The position numbers and the translations under genes are program-made. A stretch of DNA of 64,000 bases from Arachis hypogaea (taxonomy: Eukaryota; Streptophyta; Magnoliopsida; Fabales; Fabaceae), in the NCBI RefSeq assembly GCF_003086295.3, contig NC_092039.1, forward strand, positions 96,306,561-96,370,560, read 5' to 3'. This document shows positions 32,345 through 44,914 of the stretch, one piece after another (the stretch's first letter is position 1; every line of letters starts with the position of its first letter). The notes beneath the pieces are model-generated. The model searched no databases and was not told the origin of the DNA. It saw only the letters and a list, made by a program, of their open reading frames with translations.

Positions 32345-35300
32345 ATGATAAAGAGGAGATTCTATAAGGTTGATCATGGTGGCCGGGATGCCTCAGATGC
32401 ATCCTCTTCATCCTCTGACTCTGAGATAGAAGCTGAAGCAACTGATGAATCTGAATCCGAGGATGATGAAATGCTTGAACCTGAAGTAAAGCAGGATAAT
32501 AATGATGATGATGCTGGCTCAGCATCCTCTGGTTAGTCCATTAACATCTGGTTAATCTATCGGTCTGTCAGAAAAATATTCTGAGCTATACATCAGATAC
32601 ACAATTGTATTTAAAAATATTTATCTTTAAATTTTGGACTTGTTCTATTGATTTGTTGATTGAGATGAAATTTCAAGTTTTTTTCTTCTGAAAAATCCAG
32701 TTCGCCATTCTATCCAGATGAGGCATGTCAATAACAGGATTTTTGTTTAAGTATAGATCCCCCCTTCCCTCCGTCCCTCTCTCTCTCACATACACACACA
32801 CACACACTCTCACTCATGATGTTCTTATTTGAAGACGAATAGTAATAGTAAAAGCTATAGGTCGCGGTAGTATAATGGATAGAGTCATTCAATCTTTGTA
32901 ACAAAAAAAATAAAAAATAAAAAATCAATCTTCCAAAGTTTTATTCAAATGCAAATGGAAACACATAGCTTTTATTACATTGGAGGTTTGGTATCTTATA
33001 ATAATGTTCATTACTTATTTACATCTTTTAAATTTTGCACAATTCAGGATACAAATGTGAGGATAGTTTTGGAAATGATGTTGATGCCAACTCCTCAGGT
33101 AGGTTGTCTGTTCTGTCAGCTCGAGTGCTTATCCTTGGCACAAATTTTGTATTTCATTGATGATATTTCCAATTTCTAATTCAGCATCAGCATAAGATAC
33201 TTGAATGCAAGTCTGAACGCTGGTTTGCTCGAAATTTATTTTTTTCATTTTTCCCATTCAATGTTTTTGAAGATAAATTTATGTCTCTTTCTGGGTATAC
33301 TCTATTCTTTCTACTAAAAGTACATGTTTCTATTCTATTGTTCAGAAAATAACTCTATTTTGATTGTATTCATGTTCATGTAAGTGCAGGTTTGTTTTTA
33401 AGTGACGATGATGATGGAACTTTAAATGAGAGACCAAAGCTCAAGAATAAAGAGTTGTCTAGTAAACGTGATCATGAAGTATTGGAGAAAAAGTCGAAGG
33501 TCTTGGTGGATGAAAATAAATCAGTGCCAGTGGATGCATTGTCATATATCTTAAAATGCAAATCAGTTTTTAAGTGCAGGATATGTCCTAGGATTATCTG
33601 TTTGAATGAGGCAATGTTGAGGGATCACGTGCAGTCAAAGGTAATATGCACTTTTCTTTTGGCGGTTTATTATGCTTTACCAGTATGCTCCAACCTTTTT
33701 AGATTTTGGAAGAAATCCATGTTATTTGTAAATATTGCCTAAAAAATTAGGGTTGGCAGCAGTATCCGAACCTGCGGTACCTGCTTCGCCCCCAACCGGT
33801 CGGGGAGGGTAATTACCCGACCTGGTGCGGGATGGGTCTAGGATATACCCGCCCCATATAAGAAATTAGGGTTTTTTGTGCTGCCACTTCCCAGAGCCTC
33901 AGCCCCCAACCCCTCAAAGACCCTCAGACCTCACCACAGTACCTAACTATTTCTTCTTCTTCTTCTTCTTCTTCTAACTCAATCCTCTAACCTTATTCTT
34001 CATCTTTTACCTCGAGCCCTGACCTCATTCTCTTAACCATTGTCTCATGCTTACTAGCCAGCCTCATCTCCTCCCAGCCACACGTGATTTGCTGGCCTCA
34101 CCTCTGCTTGTTGCTTTGCCGCGGTTCATCGCTCTATGCCACAGCTCGGCGGGCTTTGCCAGTGTCACCTCCTCTTTGCTCCTTCGTCGGTTTGTCCTCG
34201 CCCATCTTTTCTTGTCCTCCTCAATCTGCGAGTCGCCAGCGTGACCCGAAGCTCAAGCACCAAGCCCCTCCTCCTCTGCCCTCTGCTCCACGTTTTCATT
34301 GCTCCTCGATGAGCTTCTTTATTTTAATTCTTCAATTTTCAATTTTTGATGGATTAATTATCCAATTTTTTTCCTTTGCATTTCATTGTTCTCCTGAATC
34401 ACCCTATTTGTTCTGGGTTGCTATTTCTTTTGTTTTGATTGCTGTTTCTTTTTTAATTCTTCAATCTTCAAATTTTTCTTTCGTCAAGAATTCACATAAA
34501 TTAAAAAAGAAACAGCAATCAAAACAAAAGAAATAGCAAATCAGAACAGTTAGGGGTGATTCGGGAGAACAATGAAATGCACAGAAAAAAAATTGGATAA
34601 TTAATCTATCAAAAACTGAAGATTGAAGAATTAAAATAAAGCTCATGAGGAGCAATGAAAGTGTGGAGTAGACTGCAGAGGAGGAGGAGCTTGGAGCTTC
34701 TGGTCACGCAGGCGATTCACAGATGGAGGAGGACAATAGAAGATGGGTGAGGATGAACCGACAAAGGAGCAAGGAGGTGACACCGGCGAAGCCTGCCGAG
34801 CTGTGGTGTAGAGCGACTAACCGCAGCGAAGCAACAAGAGGAGGTGATGCCAGCAAATTACGTGTGGCTTGGAGGAGATGAGGTTGGCTAGTAAGCGTGA
34901 GACAATGGCAAAGAGGGTAGGTCAGGTCTTGAGGTAGAGATGAAGAATGAGGATTGAGGAAGAAGATAGAGTGAGGTCTGAGGGTCTTTGAAGGGTTGGG
35001 GGCCGAGGGAGGCTCTGGGAAGGGGAAGCATAAAAAAAAGCTAATTTCTGAAAGATATATATATATTTACTGGGGCGGGTATATCCTAGATCCGGATCGG
35101 GTAATTACCCACCCCAATTGGGTGGGGGCAGAGTGGTTACCCATGGGTTTGGGTACTGCTGCCAACCCTACCCTCCCCACTGCCACCCGGACTAAAAGGA
35201 CGTGAATTAGTATATCCTGCTCAAGATTTGGTTGAGTTTTGACTGCAAAACCAAAGGAAGATATGATAAAGGTTATTTTGTTGCTCTAGGATAGCGTAGT

Positions 35301-36549
35301 TGTAGCACACGTTTGAGCTTCTATGCACTACTTATGCTCTGAGGAATTAAGAACAATAGTTATTCCCTGATTGCATTTAGCTGATATCAGGATTTTAATC
35401 TAGGTTAGTGGCCTCAAGAATAAATTAGTTAAAATCAAAGTGAGAATACATATTCTTACAAAGGGATACTGCAACAGGGACTCACAACACTACTATGTGA
35501 TTGACAGTATCTAACGAGTCAAAATGACAACAGTTTTCTATAGAGGATGTGGTGAAGGCAACCACCCAAATCTGGTCTACTACCGGAACATATTTATATA
35601 TGGGCAGCCCGGTGCACAAGCATCCTGCATTGACGTAGGATCCAGGAGAGAGCTGCACCCAAAGGTTGTAATGTATGCAAGCTAACCTGATAATGGCATC
35701 AGCTTGCACCCGTGACTTTGAGATTACATGAAGACAACTCAACCGTTGCTTCAAGGCTCCCCTTTTGTTTATATGGATAGAAGAAAACGTATTATCAACG
35801 AGGAGGATACGATATCATTTACTTAAGATATTTCCAATCATGCCTGAATATCTAATTTGGTTAAATCTATTTGGTGATGCATAGATTGTCAACAAGGTAA
35901 CTTGTGTAAGAGGAATAAAATCCTTAACACCAATCACAATTTTAAGGAGCATGTAGGTATGTGATATAGGTCCTATTCACTGGTTGAATCAAACACATCA
36001 AACTTCCCTTTCATTCAGCTGTTAGAAAATATTATGAATAAACTTGCAAACGTCAACTGTCTACTTTTTTTTTGGCATTGGAAAAATTCTTTTAACGGTG
36101 AAATCTAATGCTGATTTTCTTTAGAGACATGCTCACTCGGAAAAGCTACTTAATCAAGGCAGACTAAAGGCCATTCTCAACAGTGATGGCGAAATTGAGA
36201 ACCTAGATGTCTCAGATGTCGAAGCCAACGATAGCGAGGTTAGTGCTTTTCAACAGCTTAATTCCGTGCTATTACTTATTCAAGAAACTGATTTGTTATT
36301 GACATGCATTGAAAGCAAACTCATAACTTTCTAGGATGATGAAGACAAGGATCATTACAAAAGACAGAAGCAGAATAAGAAGAAATTCAAGAAGGTAAAG
36401 AATTACTAGTATTTCAATTATCAGCAAGAGTTTAAATTTATACCCTAAAGATGATGAAAATCTATAAATTGCAGAAAAGGGACCTTAATGTAAACTCAAG
36501 AAAAATACAGTCACCGAAAGGTTCAGCCAAGAAAAAAGGCAAAAAATGA
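32345..36549 (+). CDS. C2H2 zinc-finger protein, six coding exons (245 aa)
   Basis: Exons joined by eye: 32345-32531, 33048-33098, 33390-33640, 36125-36238, 36335-36394, 36475-36549. All introns are GT-AG, and the 738-nt sum keeps one frame from MIKRRFYKVDH to TGA. The protein starts with a short basic patch, then Ser/Asp/Glu-rich acidic runs. In the middle it has one C2H2 finger (FKCRICPRIICLNEAMLRDH, then VQSKRHAH): Cys-x2-Cys, 15 residues, then the His pair in a zf-met/U1-like arrangement that spans the exon 3/4 joint. The tail is Lys-rich (KKKFKKKR, KKKGKK), like a nuclear or nucleolar localisation signal. RNA or ribosome-biogenesis work is plausible for such proteins but not shown. Intron 3 is 2.5 kb and houses a foldback element. 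This is the only intact host gene I can support here. Confidence 0.75.
33748..35170. mobile_element. Foldback element (arms ~0.7 kb) in intron 3
   Basis: The left arm from 33748 (TAGGGTTGGCAGCAGT) is the inverted, imperfect copy of the right arm ending at 35170 (ACTGCTGCCAACCCTA). Matched pairs can be followed all along: CCCAACCCCTCAAAGACCC with GGGTCTTTGAAGGGTTGGG, the CACACGTGATTTGC block, and CAATCAAAACAAAAGAAATA near the centre. The loop is only a few dozen bases around 34460-34500. It has no transposase. The outer 100 bp is GGGTA/TACCC-rich, like the MITE at 29,957. ORFs inside are artefacts. Confidence 0.85.
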
Positions 36550-38690
36550 GAACTGAGTTGGGTTCTATTAAAAAACTTGTGGAGCAATCTTTTCCTGGTA
36601 GTATGTGCAAAGCCATGCCAAGTTTTGAGTTCTCATATATGCTCCATTTATGGTGCCTTTTGAAACCTCGTTCCCTCCCCATTGTTCAATATTTTGTGTT
36701 TTCCTACCACAGTTTTAGATTGTTCAATGTGGTGATGTCCTTCGTACAATTTTCCCAGAGTATTTCTTTTTATTAAAAAGAAAATGGATTATAGTAATGT
36801 ATTGATTAATACTAATTAATGGAAAGAGTTAGCCTTGTAAAGAGTACTCAAGATTTACCGGGTTTGAAATTTTGCTGTCTACTCTTGTAGTTATATAATG
36901 TGAGGGAATTGGATGACGCATTTGAATAACTATGAAAGCCATGTACGAATCAGCTACTAACAAGTAATGATCGAGTAAATAGTTATTTTGGCACTCAATT
37001 TTGATTTTAACATAGATTCTAATTTTTGTTTCATAGATTCTAATTTTTGTTTACGACAAAATGAACTTTCAAATATTAGCTTCGTTCGACAATATAGATT
37101 AATTGTTAACTCATCACTTTAAAGGTTAATTTTGTCAAAAAAAAAAAATTGGAGTCTAATTTGTCAAAATTAAAACTTTTTTGGATGTTAAAATATCTAC
37201 TTGATAATAATCTCATCTTAAAGATACATTTGTGTTTGAGGCTGAAAGTCTATTCCATGGAGTAGATTTAGCTAACTCAAATCGTAATCAAGGAACATGA
37301 ATCAACAACAAATAACATTGCATTACTCATCAACTATTTAAAAGAAACAACGACGTGGTAATGATAGCTTAGTATTTAGTTTGGGAACAAGTATGAAAGT
37401 GGCTACGAATTTGTTGTCACACCTCAAAAAACTTACTAGAGAGTAAAGATCCAACACGGCTCCGGGCTATTTTTCATACAGGATAAGGTGATTTTTGTCC
37501 ATTAAAAAGAGATACTTTACCTTCTATTTTTTTATTTTGAGACATTAAGATCTATTTGTCAAAAAATCTGTTAAATAGTAATAGAAATTATTTTTGAGAT
37601 TTTTATTTGTAATCGGTAGAAATTTTAATCGCCACAAGTTATTAGTAAATTTGTGTTTAAAAAATTAATTCATAGATAGTGATTAAGTAAAGAAAGATCA
37701 TTGTTAAAAGTAATATCAAATTGCAGTTTGAAAACTTTTTAAAGAGAAAAAATAATATCAAACAAAAAATGAGAGAAGATAATGGTAATGTTGATGATAC
37801 TGATATTAGTGTTAATTAATGATAGTGGAGAAGATAATGATATTGATAAATATGGTTGCAAAATAGAAATAATAGAGGTAGAAGTTATAATGACGAAAAT
37901 AAAAAAAGTGGTAGTAGTATTAATGATATAGTTGTTTTTGTTTGGTTGCCATTAAGTTGATAGAAAAACATTTTTGTTTTATTTTTTAGTGTGTGGTAAA
38001 TTTTTAGTGGTAAAAGTAAAAGTACTAGAAAAAAAAAACATCTTTTTTGAGAAGATATAATTTATATTTTTTTTTAAAGATTTTCTTGCCTTGAAAAAGA
38101 TATTTTGTACGTAATAAATAAACAAAAAAGTACTTTTATATTGTTATATTCAAATTTAATTGATGAATAAAAAGATCTTTTTACATGAGATATCCAAACA
38201 TAAAATTACTTTTATTTTTCTATAAGATCCTTTAAAAAACAACTTGAAAAAAAACTTTTTGGAGTTTAAAGCTTTTACAAATTATAAATAAAACCTTCAC
38301 AAAATTAATTTCTGTTACTATTTAACTGATTTTTAATTAAATGATCATATTGTCTCAAAATAAAGGGTTGGGGACGAAGTATCATTTTTATTGTCTTGTC
38401 ATTCGTGAAAATAGATAGCGACCGAGTTTGGTGTTTACTCAAATAATTTTTTATATATAAATAAATTAAATATTTTATTTACCAATATATTTGGAAACTA
38501 TTTATCAATTTACGTAAAATTAAATGAGATAATTATGCATGTACAATAAGTCATTATTTTTTGGCTTTATCTCAGTTGCAAACGAGATATATAAAGTTTG
38601 AAAAACTAATTATATCTCGTTTACAATATATATGAGATATGTGTATCATTATCTCATTTACTAACAACATATCCCCAGAAAGCCAGAGTC
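36550..38690. other. 3' flank of the zinc-finger gene and AT-rich intergenic DNA
   Basis: The first ~250 bp may be the gene's 3' UTR. The rest is AT-rich, with T/A homopolymers and no supportable ORF. Confidence 0.5.
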
Positions 38691-39736
38691 ATTCTAAAAC
38701 TTCAACAACCCATATTCACATCCTAAATACTTTACTAAACCAGAATTAAGGTGACTAAGTCTAAGGGATCTAGTATAATCTAACTCTTCGTTCTTTTCTC
38801 AGTAATACTCCAAACTCTAGGTGGAACAACCCTCAATGCCTCCTCCTCCTGCCAAAGGATCTCCCAGAAATAAATATAGGCAAAACAGACAAGGAAGGCA
38901 CAAGTATAAATAGCAGTTACAGCAGATAGATCAGATAGCAGTTAATAACATTTAAGCAATTAGACAAGCAAAAACAAATGCAAAATCAAACAAAATATAC
39001 AAATGCACATGATGCATGCCTGTCCTATGGCTGATGAGTCTCATCTGTCGATTATATAGCCAAACCTGACATGTTCAGTAACGAACCCTGGACAGAACCA
39101 CAACACAGAGCAAGTGGGACAAAACCGCAACCCTTGCATTTTACTCACGTAACCCGGAGCAAGGGGGCAACCTCACCCCTTGCCTCTTGTCCAAGCGGTG
39201 TTACAATTCTTGACCCGAAGCAAGGGTGACAAAACTTAACCCTTACATACCCGACATCTCGAATCTTTATCCGAAGCAAGTGGACAATGCCATTGCATCT
39301 TACCCGGTGATATATCTCAATCAGAATCAATTTCACTTCCAAATTCATTTCCAATATAATTTTAATTCATTTAAAAATCACAATTAAGATTAATTCTCAA
39401 CAAGTATCATTCTCATACCCGATATCCTGATCTTCCTTATCTCATATCTCATTCAATCACATTTTATCATTTTCATGAGTCATTAGTTCCATTATTCACT
39501 TCTTACGAAAGTTTACAAGCTTTCCAGAAAGGTCAAACAGTTAAAAACAGAGTTTTAGTGCAAAAACAAGGCATGCGTACGCACACACTAGAAAACTTTC
39601 TCGACGTGTGTGTACGCATCATAGGGTGCATACGCACAACTTGTAAAATCTCCAGGATGTGCCTGTGCCCACCCCTCATGCATACGCACAAGTCTTGCCA
39701 CACGCTCTGGTCTGTGCATGTGCACAATAGTGTGCA
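38691..39736. other. Old repeat split by element F, left part
   Basis: It contains repeated CCCGGAGCAAGG/CCCGAAGCAAGG words (39150-39310) and a CpG-type module in decay (39570-39730: GCGTACGCACAC, GCATACGCAC). The module continues across element F at 49491 (ATGCGTGGGCACATA), so F sits inside an older transposon-derived repeat. Class not resolved. Confidence 0.45.
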
Positions 39737-41971
39737 TGTAAGACCCAGAACCTTTAAAAAGTCTTTTTATGATCAAGTCTCAAATCATATGGTTATTTAT
39801 AGCCTTAATTTCAGAAATTATTTTATTAAAGGTAATTAAGGCAAGTTTTGATTTATTGGATTTGAGATGAATTATGATTATTATCCAATTTTATAATTAT
39901 TGGATTATTTTCTATATTTGAATTATAAAGTTGATAGTTATGAAATAATAAGGATTTTGTATGATTTGGATTAGATAAGTAATATTTTAAATATTAATAC
40001 AACTATTTTGGAAAATGAATAAATTAAGTATATTATTTCTAATTATTTGATTTGGACATTTTATTAAAAGTAATTTGTAAAAATGGATGATCAAATAGTA
40101 TTTTCTATATACAATTAGTGTTGGATTTAATTTGGGTTTCAATTACTATATTATTCCCAATTTTTATTTGAAATTACCAATTTGCCCCTAACCCTAATTT
40201 TATTCAAAAACCCTAACCCTAAAACCCTGACCCAGTACCCGTTTTCCCTCCCTGAACCAGCAGCAGCAGCTGCTGCCCCTCTCACCCCAACGGTCACACA
40301 CACACACACACACACAGAGAAAGGGAAAGGAGCTCAGAAATGGAAATGGAAAGAAAAGGGGGGACTAAGTCGCGGCGAAGGAGAGGAGGAAGGAGCTCGC
40401 CACCGCCGCGCTGTGCAGAGCCGCCACCTGTTTTGCCTTCCATCAAGCCGTCCTGCCGATGCCGCCGCCGAACAAAGGAGAGTAACTATCGTGAGAAGCC
40501 GCTGCCATCCTTGCTCGTCGTCTTCCCTAGAATCGCCGCCGTCGAGGGCCAGCAGAGGGAGATAACGAACGCGAGCCAGCGCCACCACCGAGAAGAGGAA
40601 CTTGTGTAGTCACCGCAGTGATGTAGCCTTGCATCCGCCGCCGTCTTCGCGGGACTTGTGTGGCCGCAGCCGCTCCTCGCCGTGGAGCCCGTGTCATCGC
40701 CGTTTAGCCATCGCCGGAGTAGGGACGCGCGAGGGAGATGGACGCCGCCAGGAGCGTCGCGTCGTTGCCACTGCCTGTGCCATCGTCGTCGTTGCCGGAC
40801 TTCTTGAACGCCACCGTCAGAAAGGGTTCCGATCGCCGTTATTGGAGCTGGCCGGGACTGTTCCAAGGCTTTACCGCTCATCCCGATCCTGCTTTGTTTT
40901 GGTTAATGCTGTTGCTATTGTTCTGGCTGCCGAAAAACCTCGTTGCCGCCACCTCTGCTGCCGAAAATAGCCACTGAGTTTTCTAACAGAGGGACAGTCC
41001 AACGGTTAGCTACTAGGACTTGTCGGGTTGGCTCTATAACTGACAGATGATATCATCAGCCACTAGGGACAGGCATGCATCATATGCATTTATGTGACAT
41101 TATTTGGGTGTGCATATTATACTTGGTTTGCCTATGTGATTAATTGCTAATTGTTCTACTTGCAATAACTGTTCGTTTGTGCTTGCATCTTCCTATTTGT
41201 GTTTGCTACTGGAACGCTGTTGGACTGTGGTGATTGATTGATGGTTGGATTGTTTGGGCCTTGGGCCATGGTTGGAATGAGATGAACCGATGGTTGGATT
41301 TGGTTTTGTGTTTCTGGTTTGGAATAAAATATGAAAAGGCTATTTTGTTTCAGCATAGATAAACAATTTTGAAAGGCTTTTGAGTTGTTGAGAATTGAAT
41401 GGTTCATCTTTTAGAAAAGATTTCCGACTTTACTTTTATTGAAAACCGTTGTTTTTGAAAAGAGGCATAAGACGGTTATTAATCATTGGTGCGGTTATCT
41501 TCACGTATCCTATTACAGTAATTCCCAAAAACCATCTACTAAGAACCCTTTCGAGGATGATGTTCCCACCCCCAACATTTTTTTCCTTTCAGGATATGGG
41601 CACAGAAGTCACGAAGAGTTTATTTAGTTGTTTTTGAAATGCCTTGTATTGCTTTAGATTATTATTTATTGTACCCTCGCCCTTATCTTAAGATATTCTG
41701 TAAGAGGGATATGATTTGTATTGGACACTACTTGTAATATTATTTATAAATATATGTATCTATATGGATGTATCCTTTATGAGTTTGTGTAAGTTGTATG
41801 GTATGTATGGATGTACGTTGTATAGAAAAGGTATTTTTGGGAGTGGTTTTGTGGTTTAAAGATTTAAACAGGCTCATATTTTATTATTAAATAGTATAAG
41901 TGTCGTCGTAATGTCCGAGCTATCACAGTTGCGCATCCGGAAGCGTGAGCTTTGGTAGTTAGGGTGTTAGA
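39737..41971 (+). repeat. Element F 5' LTR (2235 bp, short form)
   Basis: Colinear with 44915-46157, then jumps to the equivalent of 48503-49490; about 2.35 kb present in the right LTR is missing. It includes telomere-like CCCTAA words at 40190-40225, a (CA)n run at about 40296-40315, and a GC-rich CpG block at 40370-40980. Confidence 0.8.
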
Positions 41972-44914
41972 TTATGGTATCATTGTAGTCCTTCCTGTAG
42001 AGCCTGAGGAATGGACCGGCTATGCTTCAATTGCATACTCTGAGCGTTTGTCATGTATTAGGTCTTGTCGGATGACGAGAATTAGAGCTTTATGCACTTG
42101 ACGATCTATTGATTAATGCTGTTGGTCTTGCATTTTATAATTCTTGGTATTAAGTTTGCCGGCTTAATAATAGTGAATTTTGTATATGAAAGCACTAATG
42201 GGTTATCATAGATGATATACGAGTTTTGAGTAAAGCGAATTGCGAGTTTTGGGAACGTTGGGAACTATTTCTCGAGGCTGCTCAGTTATGTGTCTTGAAT
42301 TTTGTTTGAGCCGACCTTTTCTTTCATATCCTAACTTGAAGTTCTTGTTTGCTAATCCTCTTGGAAGCAGTTTGATTTTTCAACTCTATTCCTCTATTCA
42401 TATGCATTCTTGTTTGATCTTAAGTGCATATGCTTGTTTGAAATCCTTGTTGTATCTATCTTCCTCGGTTTGAGTTCTTCTTGATTCATGTAGTCTTTGA
42501 TATAGCTTTGAACTTGTCCTACTGCGTTGTACATTTTAACTCTGGGATTTCGAGTCCATTATTAGAGAGATTGTTGATTCAATTTTTCTCTTATTTGACA
42601 GTGACCACAGCCAATTTTGAGATTTTATGAAAATTGCTGTTGAATAGATATATATACTTGCCTATACATGAAATTTTGAAGATTACTCATACCGCTTAGC
42701 AACTATCTATTTTTAATACCTCGCTTGTATTTTTACTGGTTTATGGAACTGCATTTACCTTAAATTACAATTTGGCTTTCTAGTAATTTTACTATAGTTC
42801 CAATGCACATCTTCATTTGATTATGTATTTGGATATTTTTCAAAATTTTGGAAAGGAAGGATTTTTCACTTTTATCCCGGTTGAGTTTTGTTTGATAAGC
42901 TTTACTCAACTTATTTTGAATTGAGTTTGATTTAGCATACTACATGGTTTATGTCATTGCTGTTCTCTTGAAAATGTTGGACTCATAGCTTTCTTCCTTT
43001 GAACGGACTAAATTCTCTATTAAACCTTCCATCTCTATGAATGTCATACTTGACTTTATTTTTAACTAACCTATTATATTTTGTGAACATTACCATTGAT
43101 CTTGGTTTTTCTTCTCTGGTGAATCTCATTCTTAGATGAGTCAGTTTGATTCGTTTCAAATAGTGCATCGTTTATCCTCTCATTGTCTTTACAAGAGTTT
43201 TTAGTCAAAGATTTATCCTTGAGAAATTACTAATAATTGAGTTGTCTTTTCCTATGACTTTTGTATTCTTTTGGATCAATTGAAAGCTTGTTTGATGACT
43301 TGTGCCTAGGGGATCTTGTTTTAACTATCTTGATTTATGATCCTTTCTCGTATGACTTGACTCCTTTTCAAGTACATCCTAATCTTCTTGAATATTGTTG
43401 TGGGATGGTGATTTCAAGTATACATTTGGAGTCTTGTTTTGAATTTTATAAAGCAGATTGAATTCTCTTTGAAGAAATTCTAAATCGAACTTATTTCTCA
43501 GTTGCTTGGTTATAATGGAAACCATTGTTCAATTTTTGGCAAAATTGTTTTAAAGTTGGCATGCGCTATTTTAAATGAGGTTTTGAAAAGCTTCCTTGTT
43601 TAGTGGAAACCTATTTGTTTGTAACGCACCACTTATTTTCTTTACCAATTTATAAGGAAATTTCTACCTCGGATTTTCTTTTCTAAATAGAGTTTAATTT
43701 TCTCTTTCGTCCCAGCTATAATTTTTATAAACGTTTGTTTGAATATGAACTTTGAGAATTTTTGAACAAGTATTTGATTTTTATTCCAAGTTTTATGATT
43801 GCTTTTGGTTAGGTTGTGCACCTAATTATCTTTCTAACATATTTGAGGAAATATTTTGGCTCTTAGCCAAACTTGTGTGCATTTCATTTTTAAAACTCTG
43901 CATAATCTACTTCAACATGAAGTTGAATTAGAGCGAAGCCACGTTTATGCTTTTGTTACTCTCTTGAAGGATGTTTATTACTTGACTTTCTTTTAAACTG
44001 CGAAGTGATTTTTCTGCAAATTTTCGATCCTTTTATGAATAATGTATTCGGAAGTATTTTAATTATGCCATCGAGTTTTGTGAGTTTTGTCTTGGGTTTG
44101 AGATATTCTTTTTTGTAAATCACATACTTTTTTGGCTCAGCTTGAATTGGTATTAAGCTAATGCGTTGACTTTCTTCTTATTTGTCATATTGAATTTTCT
44201 TGATCAAGGGTTATTTTTGAAGTTGTCAATGGAATTGTGTCTAGCAAACTTCATTGCTTGAGTATCTTTGTTTATCTGGAATTGGACACCTTCTCTCAAA
44301 TCTATGAGCATTATCCTTGACATTGTTTCTCTTCGCTATAATCTTGTGTCCTTCTGAGTAGACTCGAGAATTGTTTTGATATCACGTGCGACTTGTAGAC
44401 GTAGTAATGCGATATGTTAGTTCTTTAAGACGTGATATGTATATATGGAAGGTGAAGTGGTAGGTGTGTAACGTTATGATGAGTTGTGGGTGTTTTGTCC
44501 CTTGCAAACGAGCTTGTGGGTGTTAGGCTCATGATCGGCTATGAGGTTGTAAAGTGCTTGACAGAGTTGGAGAGTTGAAGCTTTGAGGTTGAGATGAGAT
44601 TAGTGTGCGGATGTTGAGCACGTCGTTGTAACCTCGTCCTGTTTTATAACCTTCAATGCCTTGCTTTACTACCACATGCTTGAACCATGACATCTTTTGC
44701 ATTTGAGCCTATATTGTAATGTTTGCTTTGCAACCATATTCCTACCTTTGTATCCTTATGCATATGATAATCCAAGTATTTGAAAACCTACATATGTTTA
44801 TATTTTGAGATACTTTTGCTTCTTCCTTAAATGTGTTCAAGGGTGAACTGTTATGAAATTTCTTTCGTTTTATATCAATTTTTGAGGACAAAAATTTTTA
44901 TAAGGTGGGTAGAA
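41972..44914 (+). other. Element F interior, non-coding
   Basis: The iMet-like primer site begins at 41975. The rest is T-rich sequence with frequent stops in all frames and no recognisable Gag, protease or polymerase motif. The interior ends with AAGGTGGGTAGAA at 44902-44914. Confidence 0.7.

Noticed and set aside
32861..32925. tRNA-Asp-like 5' half (GCGGTAGTATAATGG) followed by an A-rich tail
   Set aside because: The A-box-like word is present, but no anticodon arm, B box or acceptor pairing follows. At most a truncated SINE-like scrap.
34084..34536. 150-aa ORF in the zinc-finger gene intron
   Set aside because: It lies inside one arm of the foldback element; the opposite arm carries the mirror sequence. 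No protein features.
40190..40225. Interstitial telomere
   Set aside because: Only a few irregular CCCTAA words occur, in the LTR of F and repeated in its partner LTR; not a telomere array.
40182..40565. 127-aa ORF in the F LTR (266 aa in the other LTR) as a host gene
   Set aside because: The frame is Ala/Arg/Ser-rich from GC-rich DNA, differs in frame between the two LTR copies, and lies inside the LTR.
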